From assembly GCA_003013855.2 (NCBI GenBank), contig PVNU02001893.1, forward strand, positions 806,001 through 870,000: a DNA stretch of 64,000 bases, read 5' to 3'. The DNA comes from Liriodendron chinense. Lineage: Eukaryota; Streptophyta; Magnoliopsida; Magnoliales; Magnoliaceae. The notes beneath the pieces are model-generated. The model ran no database searches, was not told the origin of the DNA, and saw only the letters and a program-made list of their open reading frames with translations. Positions 63,650-64,000 of the stretch are shown piece after piece. A program made the translations under genes and the position numbers. The number at the start of each line of letters is the position of its first letter. Positions within the stretch are counted from its first letter, which is position 1.

Positions 63650-64000
63650 TTAGAATCCCATGTGCTGGGGAGACAGGAGGCAGAAGTGCAAAATATTCTC
63701 AAGAGCATTCAGGAGATGGACATAAAGGAAGAAGGATCGGATCTAGAAGAGGATGACAAAGTGCTGAGGGTGAAGTTAACCCAAGACTATAGGAATTGGT
63801 TAAAGCAGGAAGAAACCCAAGAAATATGAGATTTTTTTTTTTGGCCCCATAGCACTATGAGTGCTCAGACCAAAAGCAACAAGATTAGCAGTACAAGATT
63901 AGCAGTATGGTAGCGGACGACAGGAGAATATAAGAGAAAGAACAGTTGTGCAAGGTCGTGGTGCATTTCTATGAAAGAATGCCAACCAAGGAAGGTTGGG
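63650..64000 (+). pseudogene. L1-type LINE ORF2 linker fragment (runs off right edge)
   Basis: The plus strand reads 'RQEAEVQNILKSIQEMDIKE', 'VLRVKLTQDYRNWLKQEE', then a T-run (63,832-63,841) and the ORF2 tower region before reverse transcriptase. This corresponds to 38,451-38,740 in the intron 6 LINE ('KREQETADILRKIQALDVKV'), which supports the assignment. Confidence 0.75.

Overview
This window is nuclear DNA from a flowering plant. It is AT-rich, gene-poor and full of transposable elements, with one well-supported host gene whose very long introns are packed with decayed retroelements. The stop-ridden plant-type copia, gypsy, L1 and RTE pol remnants, the GT-AG introns and the plant DHHC palmitoyltransferase together rule out a bacterial or viral origin. 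The abundant fold-back repeats with GGGCCCACC-TTGATG ends remind me of magnoliid trees (Lauraceae or Magnoliaceae), but that placement is a guess. I see no organelle genes, no rRNA genes, no bona fide tRNA genes and no CRISPR array. Left flank (1-17,960): a minus-strand Ty1/copia element runs in from the left edge and ends in its 5' LTR at about 3,737. Next comes an old plus-strand copia pol remnant (3,738-4,213 and 6,851-7,085). It is split by a 2.6-kb Mutator-like non-autonomous element (4,225-6,839) with an 11-bp target duplication. A structurally complete but decayed minus-strand copia element follows at 8,024-14,678, with two LTRs of about 1.0-1.2 kb and a TTTAA duplication, and then an intergenic stretch with fold-back MITEs. 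Host gene (17,961-51,747, plus strand): nine exons encode a DHHC-type protein S-acyltransferase of the Arabidopsis PAT19/PAT20 type. All splice junctions are GT-AG and all introns are phase 0. Intron 1 (7.6 kb), intron 3 (6.4 kb) and intron 6 (15.3 kb) carry L1 and RTE LINE fragments, SINE-like units, CT microsatellites and tandem repeats. Intron 6 holds an L1-type LINE split by a full-length Ty3/gypsy LTR element, a clean insertion within an insertion. The last exon carries an extra base near 50,982 that would cut the predicted protein from about 740 to 489 residues while leaving the catalytic core intact. Right flank (51,748-64,000): repeats rich in GAGTCGA words, Harbinger-like MITEs sharing GGGCCCGTTTGGAT ends (55,026-55,240; 55,431-56,693; a relative at 61,155-61,656), a fold-back MITE (56,741-57,163), and a 2.7-kb non-autonomous LTR element of the TR-GAG type (57,351-60,076) with perfect GGTTC duplications. 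It sits at the head of a tRNA-derived SINE; related SINE copies follow, including an inverted copy and a tandem expansion. At the right edge are a possible pair of minus-strand exons of an unrecognised gene (low confidence), a minus-strand L1 tail and a plus-strand L1 ORF2 fragment running off the window. Apart from the acyltransferase, nothing here looks like an intact functional protein gene, and I found no convincing new enzymatic or defence system. The most noteworthy material is transposon architecture and the frameshift in the acyltransferase.
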